A DNA stretch of 64,000 nucleotides from Sapria himalayana (lineage: Eukaryota > Streptophyta > Magnoliopsida > Malpighiales > Rafflesiaceae), in the NCBI GenBank assembly GCA_029783825.1, contig JAREIK010001332.1, forward strand, positions 636,314-700,313, read 5' to 3'. Below the pieces are notes generated by a model. It saw only the letters and a program-made list of their open reading frames with translations. It made no database searches and was not told where the DNA came from. The translations under genes were made by a program, and so were the position numbers. Positions 25,501 through 33,040 of this stretch are shown piece after piece. The stretch's first letter is position 1, and every line of letters starts with the position of its first letter.

Positions 25501-26076
25501 AGATTGCAGATTAATAAAAATATGGAAGTGAAACTTAAAATTTAAAAATTTTACTAAAAATATTAAAGATTAGAGAAATAAAAAGAGATTTGTATCAAAA
25601 TAAATTATAGTCATATGTATTTATATAGAATAGGCTATGGTTAATTTTTTTTAAAGTTTCTTTTAACATTTTACTGTTGGACATAATTCAGCTTTTATAA
25701 CGAATTAACATTCCATAAAAAAAGATCATGTGTTGGGTCTGCGTTATCTTCCTGTCTTATCCTAACCCTACCTGCATCATTTTTAATTTTTACTGGGCAG
25801 GCCTCATGGCATTGGGTCATGGGTTTGTGGGTGCTGACCAGGACCCAGCAAGATCTGATGTGGCAGGTGACCCTGGGCTGCCATGTTGGTGGTACTGTCC
25901 TGCAGACACTTTAAGGTGTCTGGCACGGCCCACACTTTCTGGTCGTGTCATAGTCATACTAGTGCTACCCTGATTATTAATCCAACAGATGTTTATGGAG
26001 TGTTTATTCTAAACACTGTTTTCTTGTTTTGCAGAGGAATTTGAGGCCTCGACAGCAAGTCACTTTCAATGGATAA
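11008..26076 (+). CDS. PSF2: GINS complex subunit PSF2, partial gene (exons only; see exon entries)
   Basis: PSF2 is one of four GINS subunits. GINS joins MCM2-7 and CDC45 as the CMG replicative helicase in the nucleus. Six spliced exons total 525 nt (174 codons plus stop) and stay in frame at every junction: 115+97+31+87+153+42 nt. Recognisable family blocks in order are [97 protein letters not shown], and an Arg-rich tail. The N-terminal exon (about 40 residues in homologues) was not found downstream of position 1 and is probably upstream of the window. All introns use GT-AG. No internal stop is seen, so the gene looks functional. Intron lengths are 793, 72, 124, 271 and 13284 bp. The long last intron is filled with transposons. 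Confidence 0.9.
11309..11702. mobile_element. Non-autonomous hAT-like element in PSF2 intron
   Basis: It begins TAGAGGTGTCAAAAGGGCCG and ends CGGCCCACTTGAAACCTCTC; 16 of 20 terminal bases are inverted matches. TTTGAC touches both ends (11303-11308 and 11703-11708), a shortened remnant of an 8-bp duplication. The element is GC-rich, non-coding and of the same terminal family as the hAT at 7267. A second internal TAGAGGTGGAAGC motif at 11562 suggests a composite. Confidence 0.75.
11916..12012 (+). CDS. PSF2: PSF2 exon
   Basis: Acceptor TGGAATAG and donor GTACGA. With the last G of the previous exon, the first codon is GAA, giving [13 protein letters not shown] and [17 protein letters not shown]. 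The last two bases TA join T of the next exon to give Tyr. An earlier AG at 11878-11879 gives the wrong frame, which decided this acceptor. Confidence 0.88.
12085..12115 (+). CDS. PSF2: PSF2 micro-exon (31 nt)
   Basis: Acceptor TTGACAG, donor GTGAGC. It encodes the last base of Tyr and then [10 protein letters not shown], matching the (H/Y)ARDDIPDxYM segment of the family. It is too short to be found by ORF length and is supported only by homology and exact phase. Confidence 0.88.
12240..12326 (+). CDS. PSF2: PSF2 exon
   Basis: Acceptor TTGTCTTAG, donor GTATAT. In phase it encodes [22 protein letters not shown] and a short Thr-rich loop. It is the most conserved C-terminal helix region of PSF2. 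Confidence 0.92.
12598..12750 (+). CDS. PSF2: PSF2 exon
   Basis: Acceptor GGTCGTAG, donor GTATATC. It encodes [23 protein letters not shown] and a hydrophilic tail ending NMPR. The last bases of this exon, together with its donor, recur twice in the intron just downstream (see 12725-13930). Reading through the donor meets a stop at 12807-12809. Confidence 0.9.
12725..13930 (+). repeat. Three diverged tandem copies including the PSF2 exon end and donor
   Basis: Unit starts are near 12725, 13196 and 13608. Each opens with a form of (GACC)TACAAATATGCC...GTATATCAATTT, followed by a T-rich run, TTATGTTTA, a GTAATGT or GTGATGT word, TTTTAATAAATTT, TAGTTGAT or TAGTCGAT, and GATATATTT. The first unit contains the real exon end and donor; the other two are degraded echoes. 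Period about 410-470 bp. A fourth partial echo may lie at 14755-14830. The age is considerable, since the copies differ at many positions. Confidence 0.7.
13980..14690 (-). pseudogene. LINE (non-LTR retrotransposon) fragment, reverse transcriptase C-terminal part
   Basis: On the minus strand, 14660-14466 encodes 64 residues with VGLHQGSAL (residues 21-29) and [12 protein letters not shown] (51-62). These are the two landmark motifs around the active site of plant LINE reverse transcriptase; the usual FADD box reads FTDN. Further on, about 14170-14010 resembles the LINE tail (a form of WFGHVQRRP and then RGRPK-like). Many stops and frameshifts are present, so it is a dead 5'-truncated copy lying antisense in the PSF2 intron. 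Confidence 0.72.
14858..14930 (+). repeat. tRNA-like SINE trace
   Basis: TAGTTCAGTTGGCAA (14862-14876) resembles a pol III A box, and GAATTTGAGTTTAATCC (14910-14926) a degraded B box, about 35 bp apart. No functional tRNA fold or anticodon arm is evident. The call is tentative. Confidence 0.4.
14945..15290. mobile_element. Degraded hAT-family MITE next to the chromovirus
   Basis: A GC-richer island starting TTAGGAGTGTCAAATG, close to the TAGAGGTGTCAAA terminus of the family. Several GACACAAG, GACACGGG and CATGCCTA words follow. The right end is unclear and abuts the 5' LTR. No target duplication was found. Confidence 0.45.
15294..15712 (+). repeat. 5' LTR of chromovirus
   Basis: It begins TGTCACAGTCTCAC and matches 20638-20960 for about 325 bp, with shared words AGAAGATTCTGAAGAAGTC and AATAAAATATTTTCTTTATT. 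The match stops at about 15618, but the primer site lies at 15715, so the LTR most likely extends to about 15712. It contains a possible TATA region (CTATACATATATGG) and AATAAA near 15539. Confidence 0.75.
15715..15727 (+). other. Primer-binding site, initiator tRNA-Met type
   Basis: TGGTATCAGAGGC is close to TGGTATCAGAGC, the complement of the plant initiator tRNA-Met 3' end used by many LTR retrotransposons. It fixes the 5' LTR boundary just upstream. Confidence 0.8.
15761..16873 (+). pseudogene. Chromovirus gag (broken)
   Basis: Capsid/nucleocapsid polyprotein. The start is the ATG at 15761, in frame with the later gag. The capsid region reads [15 protein letters not shown], then [17 protein letters not shown] (16230-16370), continuing in another frame with [12 protein letters not shown] and [20 protein letters not shown]. 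The CCHC knuckle [13 protein letters not shown] (about 16789-16827) is intact. Stops occur at 15833, 16106 and 16223, with a deletion of about 25 codons near 16385. A GA microsatellite (about 16853-16873) has grown in the linker after the knuckle. Confidence 0.85.
16900..17250 (+). pseudogene. Chromovirus aspartic protease (broken)
   Basis: Retropepsin domain with the active-site triad intact in [15 protein letters not shown] (about 17010-17055) and a later VIGMNFLYQ block. Stops occur at 17096, 17134 and 17215, several where the family has Arg, Gln or Trp. It would cleave the gag-pol polyprotein. Confidence 0.8.
17396..18806 (+). pseudogene. Chromovirus reverse transcriptase and RNase H (broken)
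   Basis: A linker with [18 protein letters not shown] and a [15 protein letters not shown] block leads into RT palm pieces ([19 protein letters not shown] at about 17720-17780; [13 protein letters not shown] at 17910-17950). The YxDD catalytic region near 18015-18045 is destroyed by indels. RNase H begins [15 protein letters not shown] (about 18457-18500, catalytic Asp present). The block ends with [20 protein letters not shown]. There are several frameshifts. Confidence 0.82.
18830..19760 (+). pseudogene. Chromovirus integrase (broken)
   Basis: The N-terminal zinc-binding part is recognisable (CLVC at about 19112). The DDE core shows IIMDFIIGL (first Asp), IISDRDSCF (second Asp) and [13 protein letters not shown] (Glu), at about 19199, 19378 and 19481. 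A TAG at 19478 replaces the family Gln just before TDGQ. The downstream FSYN and TGRSPFEIV blocks are normal. The enzyme would insert the cDNA copy. Confidence 0.85.
20191..20519 (-). mobile_element. hAT-derived MITE in the chromovirus chromodomain
   Basis: It starts TAGAGGTCAAACGGGCCGG and ends CCGGTTGACACCTCTA. The flanking 8-mers CCTAAAAG (20183-20190) and CCTGAAAG (20520-20527) match at 7 of 8. Its minus strand is colinear with the 5' subterminal region of the hAT at 7267-7510, including the GACCGCGG hairpin and the TGATT loop, so it is an inverted internal-deletion derivative of that family. Any long frames here come from GC richness and are not genes. Confidence 0.9.
20329..20366. repeat. 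GC-rich hairpin shared with hAT 5' end
   Basis: A 16-bp stem with one mismatch around the loop GAATCA. It is the same stem as 7432-7469, with the loop in reverse orientation. Confidence 0.8.
20638..20960 (+). repeat. 3' LTR of chromovirus, truncated
   Basis: It begins TGTAATAGCCTCAC and follows the 5' LTR to AGACTCTAAGCATAA, then stops. About 90 bp expected from the 5' LTR are missing. No convincing 5-bp target duplication: CTTGA precedes the 5' LTR and CTTAT follows here. Confidence 0.78.
20961..22019. other. AT-rich intron DNA with a dispersed repeat
   Basis: No gene. About 21090-21850 shows a patchy colinear resemblance to 31580-32350 (for example TATCTTAATTCTTAG and ACATAAATTA words in the same order), suggesting two old copies of an AT-rich repeat. 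Confidence 0.35.
22020..24010. repeat. Palindrome-rich AT repeat tract in PSF2 intron
   Basis: The self-complementary word TATATCATGATATA, or a near version, recurs more than a dozen times (for example 22304, 22610, 22655, 23104, 23128, 23578, 23618, 23808, 23938). Between them is a diverged unit of about 235 bp starting GTACCTAGCATACAA or GTATACCTAGTATACAA (22100, 22324), with further echoes at 22690 and 23755. Simple AT runs lie at 22508-22538. Such a tract could extrude cruciforms. Confidence 0.7.
23163..23198. repeat. (AC)n-(GT)n perfect palindrome
   Basis: A run of AC followed at once by ATGT and a run of GT, so that the two halves are reverse complements with no loop. It is inside the AT-rich tract and likely unstable. 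Confidence 0.85.
24011..25727. other. AT-rich intron DNA
   Basis: No gene seen. A GC-richer patch at about 24630-24780 contains two copies of AGCTATTGTCGAGC or ACTATTGTCGAGC and may be an old MITE. Confidence 0.45.
25728..25985. mobile_element. GC-rich MITE relic before the last PSF2 exon
   Basis: A 250-bp GC-richer island with words typical of the degraded hAT-family MITEs here (GGGCAGGCC, GGCACGGCCC, GTGTCATAGTCAT). The ends are not defined. It lies 50 bp before the last PSF2 exon. Confidence 0.4.
26035..26076 (+). CDS. PSF2: PSF2 last exon
   Basis: Acceptor TTGTTTTGCAG follows a 13284-bp intron. The phase is 0, encoding [13 protein letters not shown] and a TAA stop at 26074-26076. An Arg-rich end is usual for plant PSF2. 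The link to the upstream exons rests on phase, the strong acceptor and the Arg-rich tail, so it is less certain than the other exons. Confidence 0.72.
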   Translation, partial: RNLRPRQQVTFNG

Positions 26077-26280
26077 GTATGCCAAACCCGGACACCATGT
26101 TTTTCATTGCTGAGGTAATATTTATAGAATGATTTTGTGGTGTCTGCTTTTATCATATTTAACAATGTGACATTTCAATGTGTTATATTGACAAAAATAT
26201 GCTCATCAACATTTTTGTTATATTATATGCTTCCGAACTTAGGATTATATTTTAGATGGCTTAAAATCTTTGTAATGAGC

Positions 26281-26286
26281 AATAAA
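26281..26286 (+). terminator. Candidate poly(A) signal for PSF2
   Basis: AATAAA about 205 bp after the PSF2 stop, in a T-rich setting. Many such words occur by chance in AT-rich DNA. Confidence 0.4.
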
Positions 26287-26713
26287 AGAATCATTTATTT
26301 TTATTTTATAATATGGGTTGGTGAATATTTTATGTACTATAAGTATTGTTGTAAATGTAGTGACATTTATCTTGCATTTGTTGCACATTATTAGTGTGTT
26401 GGGATGGTGTTGATATGTCATTATTAATGTGTTATGTTCTTCATGGATTAATTATGTGATTATATTTCAATCGAGTTGAAATTTGATAATAAGTTGTATC
26501 ATTAGAGTGCTGGTATTTTTAGTTTGTGGTATTTGATTATGATTCTTATGTTCATGTAGTCTTTATTAATTATTTAAAATAAAAAAAAATGTTGTTTGAT
26601 TGTGAGGGAAAGACAAAATATGAGTTGTATAATTAAAAATGACAAAGTTTCTAAAACGTAGTGCAGAGATTATCTTAATAATGATATAAATAAATATAAG
26701 AAATAAGGGAAAA
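26287..26713. other. AT-rich spacer
   Basis: No gene, repeat or motif that I can support. Confidence 0.5.
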
Positions 26714-26820
26714 GGGATAACTATGTTTTAGGGTATTATTTAAAGCTTAAGGGATAATTATGTTTTAGGGTATTATTTAAAGCGTAAGGGATAATTATGT
26801 TTTAGGATATGTTACAAAAA
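26714..26820. repeat. 37-bp tandem repeat, about 2.8 copies
   Basis: Units begin GGGATAA(C/T)TATGTTTTAGG at 26714, 26751 and 26788, exactly 37 bp apart, and nearly identical. This suggests a recent local duplication. Confidence 0.92.
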
Positions 26821-26980
26821 TAATTCATAGGAGTGGAATTAGATATACAATTTAGGGAGAATGGAATGAAAAATAGTAACATATTCACCCTTCAACTTAA
26901 CAAAGAAAGGAGGAATGCGTTTCTGAACTTGAGGTGTTCATATGAAAGCTCCTTCCTCTTTCATTCTGTCTCCTCTCCCT

Positions 26981-26991
<11 letters not shown>

Positions 26992-27046
<55 letters not shown>
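26992..27046. repeat. Compound (CA)n(CT)n microsatellite
   Basis: About 12 CA repeats followed by about 15 CT repeats. The frames with runs of Thr-His or Leu-Ser across it are artefacts. Confidence 0.97.
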
Positions 27047-27050
<4 letters not shown>

Positions 27051-28060
27051 TTTCTTCCACTCTCGTGCTATTAACATGTTACGCGTATAATAATACTTTA
27101 ATGCATTTAAAGAGTTGTCATGGCTTGGGTGGAACGATCCTGCAAGAGGGCATGATGATATGGACCATTAATCACTATGGCTTAGTGAGAAAGCTAGTGG
27201 AACAAAATCTTTTTGATCGTCTCATAAAAGAGAACCGCATGATAATAAATATGCTTGTTTTCAAAAAATAGTTTAGGGATGTGAATTAGCAACATGATTG
27301 GCTGCATTTGGTTTGATATTTAACTGTTGTAATAGGTTACTTATGCATGCTTGTGGAAGGTGTTGAACTTGTTCCAAATCTTTACCACATTTCATATCCC
27401 ACTCCAGTGACCCCAAGTGATTTTGAATTTCCAAGTCTAATTTTTCCATGCACATCAGTTCAATTGTATCTATCCATGTTCTCAATGCCTAAACTAATCT
27501 TGTTTCCCTAAATTAAAGCAACTGTTAGTTTAATGGCATCATGGAAAGCCCACTAGTTGACATAGAGAATGTCTTGGAGAAGTATGGTCTCCTAGTAAGG
27601 GATGCGTTATTTAATTTAAGGTATGATATTGACATTCTTATGGTCTCCTAGCCCACTAATTGGCAATAACTTTTTTCCATCCCCCTAGTCCTGAATTGAG
27701 ATCCTTTCTAATCTTTTATCTATGGGGGAAAGTGATGGTGCCCAAAATTGGCCAAGCTCCATCTTGAGGTTTGGGAGCTACTTGCAATCATGTAATGGAT
27801 CACTTGGTTCTTGAGAGGTGGATCACCAAAGATCCAGATAAGGTGGAAAAATATTCTTGGCCATTTGAAGATTGCTTCCTTTACCACCCCCCACCTATAT
27901 TCTAGGCTAACCGTATGTAGTGAATTCTTTTTTTCATTAGACCTCCTTGTGAGGTGACGAGTGATGAGGACTAGACTCTATAGTCCTAGTGCTAGGAAGG
28001 CAAGAAGACAAGAATCATCAAAGTTCGAAAGTAAAATGCTAGGAAAGATATGAACGACTA
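27047..28060. other. Unrecognised spacer
   Basis: Higher complexity than the neighbours. A minus-strand frame (27485-27273, 70 residues) and a short + frame starting ATGGAAAGC at 27540 are open but match no family I know. They could be shards of a gene or retroelement. Confidence 0.3.
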
Positions 28061-28079
28061 TTTGTCAAATATAATTTTT

Positions 28080-28700
28080 TATTATGACTTTTGCGCACCT
28101 TGCCTTCGCTACTATACAAATATAATTTTTTATTATGATTTGATCATCAAACATGTTACTCTTTTTGTCTTCGTTCAAATCCACAAGTGCCTAAACAAGC
28201 AGTAGAATGAGCACCTCTCCTTCATTCTAATGAGGATGTTAATGCGTCTGTTTTAAACATCTGTTCATTAGTTAGTCAATCCATGTTCTTTGACTAACTA
28301 ATGTTGCCAATACCTTGAGTAGACAAAACTGTGCCACCTATATGAAAGTTGAATGAGGTTTGAATTTTCTAAAGCATGCTCCTCCCAATGGACATAAGGG
28401 TTTCATCTTGTGTAAAACCAAATAGTAAACCAATTCTAGCTCATCAAATTGCATTTTTTCTTAGACTAGGGCCATTTATTATCAATCTTTCCTATTGCGT
28501 GCCTTGCCTCCACAATTATACAAATAGCATTTTCTATTATGATTTGATCATCAGACGTATTGTTGTTTTCCTTTAAATTCACTAGTGCCTGAGTAGGACC
28601 AAGAAAGCATGATCTTGAGTATGCCAAACTAGCAACAGAATGAGCAACTCACCTTTACTCTAAAAAGGATGTTAATGATTTTGTTTATGTTCCATTAGAA
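28080..28700. repeat. Diverged direct duplication ending in an A-rich tract
   Basis: About 28083-28250 and 28487-28690 are colinear: GTGCCTTGCC or CACCTTGCC, then ATACAAATA, TTTGATCATCA, CACTAGTGCC or CACAAGTGCC, CAGAATGAGCA, and GATGTTAATG. The spacing is about 430 bp. An A-rich tract with C interruptions follows (28699-28746), as at a retroposon 3' end. Confidence 0.65.
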
Positions 28701-28749
28701 GCAAAAAAAAAACAAAAAAAAAAAAAAACAAAAAAAAAACAAAAAAGAT

Positions 28750-30754
28750 GAATTCCAAATCAGTAACCAAAGATCATATCCATTCCATGTCTTGTAGAAT
28801 ACAACTTTCTATCCATGTGTTCTTGGATTCTAGGGTGCACAAAACAGTCTTCTTCCTTGATAGATCCATGCGAAGGGAAGTTGAAGTTTGATCTTGTGGT
28901 TCTGCTCACAGTCCACCAACAATCAAGGCTATGCTATACCACGTTTGATTGGTCAAAAATATCTGATTCAAAGTTTCTATATCAAAATGTGATGGGCAGA
29001 CAGTTTATGTGTGGGTTAAGTGTATTGTAAAATATATTAAATTTATTAATCCTCGACAAAATATACGTAGCATAATGAAACAAATTGTATCTCCTTTCTT
29101 TGTTGGTGCGGTAAGGGTATTTTTCGATTTTCCTCATTTAAGAGCAAAAATACATAAATATTTTTTATTTTAGTGCTATTTTTTAAAATTTTTAAAATAA
29201 AAGGGTTTTTTTCTTAAATATTTTCAAAACAAGACTATTTTACATAATTTTCCAAATTGTATATTTGAAACAAATTTAAATCTTGTGAATAAGCTTGAGT
29301 GACCATCAAAGATTGTTTGTAGAATCCTATGTCAATCATGGTTCACGTTTCTTTAATAATCATGGGATATCTGATAGTCTATGTCAATCATAACTCTGTT
29401 ACACACATTGGCTAATAACACATTGAGATGAGTGCTTCTTCTGGTTTTATCCTCGGGTAAGTTTGGATAAGATAAATTTCTCTAATTTAAAAGTGGAGTC
29501 GAACCAATAACCATTCGAAAACTTATCATACTAAGATATGATCCAATCAGTCTGACCAGCGGGAGAAAATCTACTTTTATTTTATGGTACTAGAGAAGAA
29601 ACTCTTATATGCTTCTTAAATAAATATTCATATATATATATATATTTGGATTTCTCTTTGAATCATATGGTTTGAAAAACTTTTTTTTTTTTGAATAAAT
29701 TATTGGGTTTGTCTGGGCTGGGCATACTAGTTTGGACAAGCCAGTTTAGTTGGTTATTTTGGTTAAAATTAAATTTGATTTAATTTAATGTTTTGTTTTA
29801 TTATATACAGTTGTCACATTTTTCTTGTTGTGTTGGTGTTCTGTAAAAACTATTTCTTATCCATGTTTGTGTGTGTTTGAAATAAAAAAGAAAAGATGAT
29901 AAAGTAATAAAATATAATATAATAAGAAAAAGGTAAAGTTAAGTGGATATCTGCTGTGGGGCAAATGGATAAATCAAAAAAAAAAAAGGTGAGGATTCAT
30001 TCCATGTTTTATGATAAAAAATGCAATGTAGAAAAAAAAAAGATATCAAAAAAAAATTATTGATGACAGGACTCTCCTTTTTCTCAGTCTGTTGTTTATA
30101 TACATGGAAAACATGAACTTTGAAATAGAACAGAAAAAAAAAAGCGAAATTTTTTTTTTCATTTTTTTGATTACCATAGATGTGAGATGAAGAAATGTTA
30201 AACATATGGTTTAAATTCTATTTAGGTTTGGTTCATAATAAGTTTGTTTGATTTGATTTGATTTGATTTTCTTTGGTTCATTTTGTGTGTTACTGCTATG
30301 ATGTGCTCGAGTGTGGACAATTAAACACATAGACATGTATGCTCGAATAACTTACTAGAACAAGTAGAGGAGCATGGGAAAGAATTTTGTCAGATTCGGG
30401 ATACAGTTTTGTTAGAAAATTTAGATTTCCTGGTGTTTTCATATTTAATTTCATGTGGTATTGATATTAAAGATTAAACCTAAAGTTTCTATTTGATTAT
30501 GGTTGTGGATTGTAATTTTGGTATTTTTTATTAGTCACTCATTGGGACAATGAAAAAACTATGCTTCTAGAACAAGTCTAAGGGTAATGTAATAATGAAT
30601 TACTGCTATTATTATTAGGCAGGACTATTTAAGGGTGATTGTCAAAGGGGAATGTAACTTCAAGAAAGTGGTACTCCTTTTTTGTGCAGGGCAATATTAT
30701 TTCGGTCAATGATGTTGATGTGGCCAATAGGGTGAGTCAGGAAAATGACTAGGT
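28750..30754. other. AT-rich intergenic DNA
   Basis: No gene recognised. A 71-codon + frame at 28815-29030 is unrecognised. Poly(A/T) stretches are common at 29970-30165. Confidence 0.4.
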
Positions 30755-31160
30755 TAGATGTGTCAATTGGGCTGTGTTGGTCTATTATGATCTGAATTTT
30801 GGTGACCCAGTCGGGTCACTATACTGTGCCGGACATGATACAAATTGGGAACTTGGGCTGCGTCGTGCTGGCACAGCAACATGGGAGGTATGCCTTACAT
30901 GGTGTGATGGCTCGCCCTCTTTAGCCAGGCATGCCTGGTCATATTCATGTCATGTTTGTCATGGGCCAATCAACCTATGGTTTGGCTTGGTCATGACATT
31001 GGGCCATTGGCTGGCACTAGTAGTTGCTACTGTATGTGCCCCCTTATGCTAGTGGCCTAGTGGTAGGCCAGTGCCATTGGACCCGATTAGCTACTACCAT
31101 TGGTTGTAATAAAAATTTTATAGCTAGTGGCCACTGGGCGTGAGATTGTGGGCATTGGCT
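30755..31160. mobile_element. Degraded hAT-family MITE
   Basis: It starts TAGATGTGTCAATTGGGC, close to the family terminus TAGAGGTGTCAAACGGGC, and is GC-richer than its surroundings, with TGTGCCGGACATG and GCTGGCAC words. The right end and the target duplication were not resolved. Confidence 0.5.
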
Positions 31161-32761
31161 TTGTTGGATAAAGTGCCTTTAAAATATAATTTTAATTTTT
31201 TAAAATTTAAATATTAAAAACAAACTGTACTACACTATCAATGAAAATGAATACAAGTCATAGCTCAATAAAAAATATGTTCATTTTGGAGTTTTAGTTT
31301 TGTCACGCTATTATAAATAATAATAAAATAGAAAAATATAAAAGAATAAGAAATAATAGGAGTCGACAACAACATATTAGTCAACTAATATCTGTAATTA
31401 GTCTATATGGTTTGCATAATCACATCTTAAGCTCATAGTCATAGCCTTGATATTTGATTGTGTTGTTGATCTCCCATTATTTGAAATAATATTTATAGTA
31501 ATTAAAAGTAAATTTTATTTTTATATTAGATATCAGAGGAGTCAGTAGATCACACGTTATCTTAGATAATATGAGATTGATAGATTTGTATTATTTTTAT
31601 TAACTTAATATATTTAAATTTTTAATATCATCACGTGATAAGATAAAATAATACTTGATATTTAAGTATCGAGATACTTTTCTCCTATTCAACTGACTAT
31701 TTTATTGTTTGTCTTTAACTAATTGAATAAAAAAATTATTTTTAAATATTATATCATTATTCATACGTTAATGTTTACTAAAACTATTATATCTAATATC
31801 ATAATATTAAATATATTATTTAATTATTTATAAATCTTATTATTTGATTTTCTTGTTTATTCATGTATATTGATATATATTTTAATATGTTTTTATCTCT
31901 TTTATCTTAATTCTAGAATTTATACAAATAATTAAGTAATAAAAACTTAAATAAATTTTAAGTATTTTAATTACTTATTTTTTTATCTCAACATCCACGA
32001 TATTAAAATCATGATATCTTTGATATTTGCTAAATATACTTTTAATATCGCTTATGTATTTAAATATAATGTTTGTGATGGAAGCGTATATAGATGGATA
32101 TATACTCTTTATATCATAAAAAAATTTTAATATTAAAAAAAATTGTTTCTTAGCCTGAATCGTAATTGATGATTTTATTATTTTTATTATAGATATTATT
32201 GAATATCATGCTTTTGTAGTTAACACATAAATTAATTTTATATAAGCAGAATTCAAATATTATTTAATATTTATATGGAATTTTCTTTTATAGGCTTATT
32301 GATAATATAAAGTATAAAATTCTTGTTATATATTAAGTGTATTAAAGTATTTTAATGAACTTATATTTTTTTAATGTGAGAAAAAATTATTCTTATTCTT
32401 ATTTATACTATTAGGTTAAATATATGATATATATATCTAATAGTAAAAATATTACTTAATAACTCATATTTAAGAGTTCGCATGAATATATTAATTGTTC
32501 TTACTGCCTAGCACACATACATCTCAAAGTCATACTTCATCATCAAATTTTTTTTGGCATTGTCAAATTAAAATTATATATGGAAAAAAATAATGTGCAC
32601 GACATTATGATATTTTTTGAAATTTTTAAAAGAGGAAAGCTAGGAGATAAGAAGAGAGGAGGTAGGACCATAGATAAATTATAAAAAATAAAATATATTA
32701 ATATGTTAATATAGTGAGAACATACATGTAGAATACATGGAGAATTGCTTTGGCAGTGAAC
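31161..32761. other. AT-rich intergenic DNA
   Basis: No gene. It contains the second copy of the AT-rich repeat noted for 21090-21850 (31580-32350). Confidence 0.35.
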
Positions 32762-32838
32762 GGGCAGTGCCGGAAAATATCGATATTTCCGCCGTCGAAT
32801 ATATTGAGCTGTGCTGGAAAAGATGATCGGCACTGCCC
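32762..32838. repeat. Small foldback with perfect 11-bp arms
   Basis: GGGCAGTGCCG (32762-32772) and CGGCACTGCCC (32828-32838) are exact reverse complements. Inside the left half is GGAAAATATCGATATTTCC, itself nearly self-complementary. GGCAGTG also occurs just before (32752-32758). It could be a tiny foldback element or an RNA hairpin. Confidence 0.8.
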
Positions 32839-32859
32839 CCAGTTTTCCTATTTTATGTT

Positions 32860-33040
32860 TTTTTCCTCAAAAGCGTATGCTTCCCTTTTTAGGGCCTGAA
32901 AGGCACGATCAAAATGCGCCTCTAAATGCTTCACTTACAAAGGCTTATGCCTATCATGTGTGTTACTTTTTTCCAGATGCCTCAAAGCAATATCCTCATG
33001 CCTCGCCCTGGGGCGCGCATCAAGGCGCACCCAAATAATG
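32860..33040. repeat. GC-rich relic with GGCGC words
   Basis: Contains GCCTCGCCCTGGGGCGCGC and AAGGCGCACCC, like common plant dispersed repeats made of GGCGC/GCGCC words. A TTTTTTCCAG/ATG boundary at 32973 imitates a splice acceptor and start, but no protein family matches. Confidence 0.4.

Noticed and set aside
26833..27271. Frames with Thr-His and Leu-Ser runs
   Set aside because: They are translations of the CA/CT microsatellite.
30682..30730. GTGCAG-bounded segment followed by GGTGAG that looks like an exon
   Set aside because: It lies after the PSF2 stop, encodes no known block and has no partner exons.
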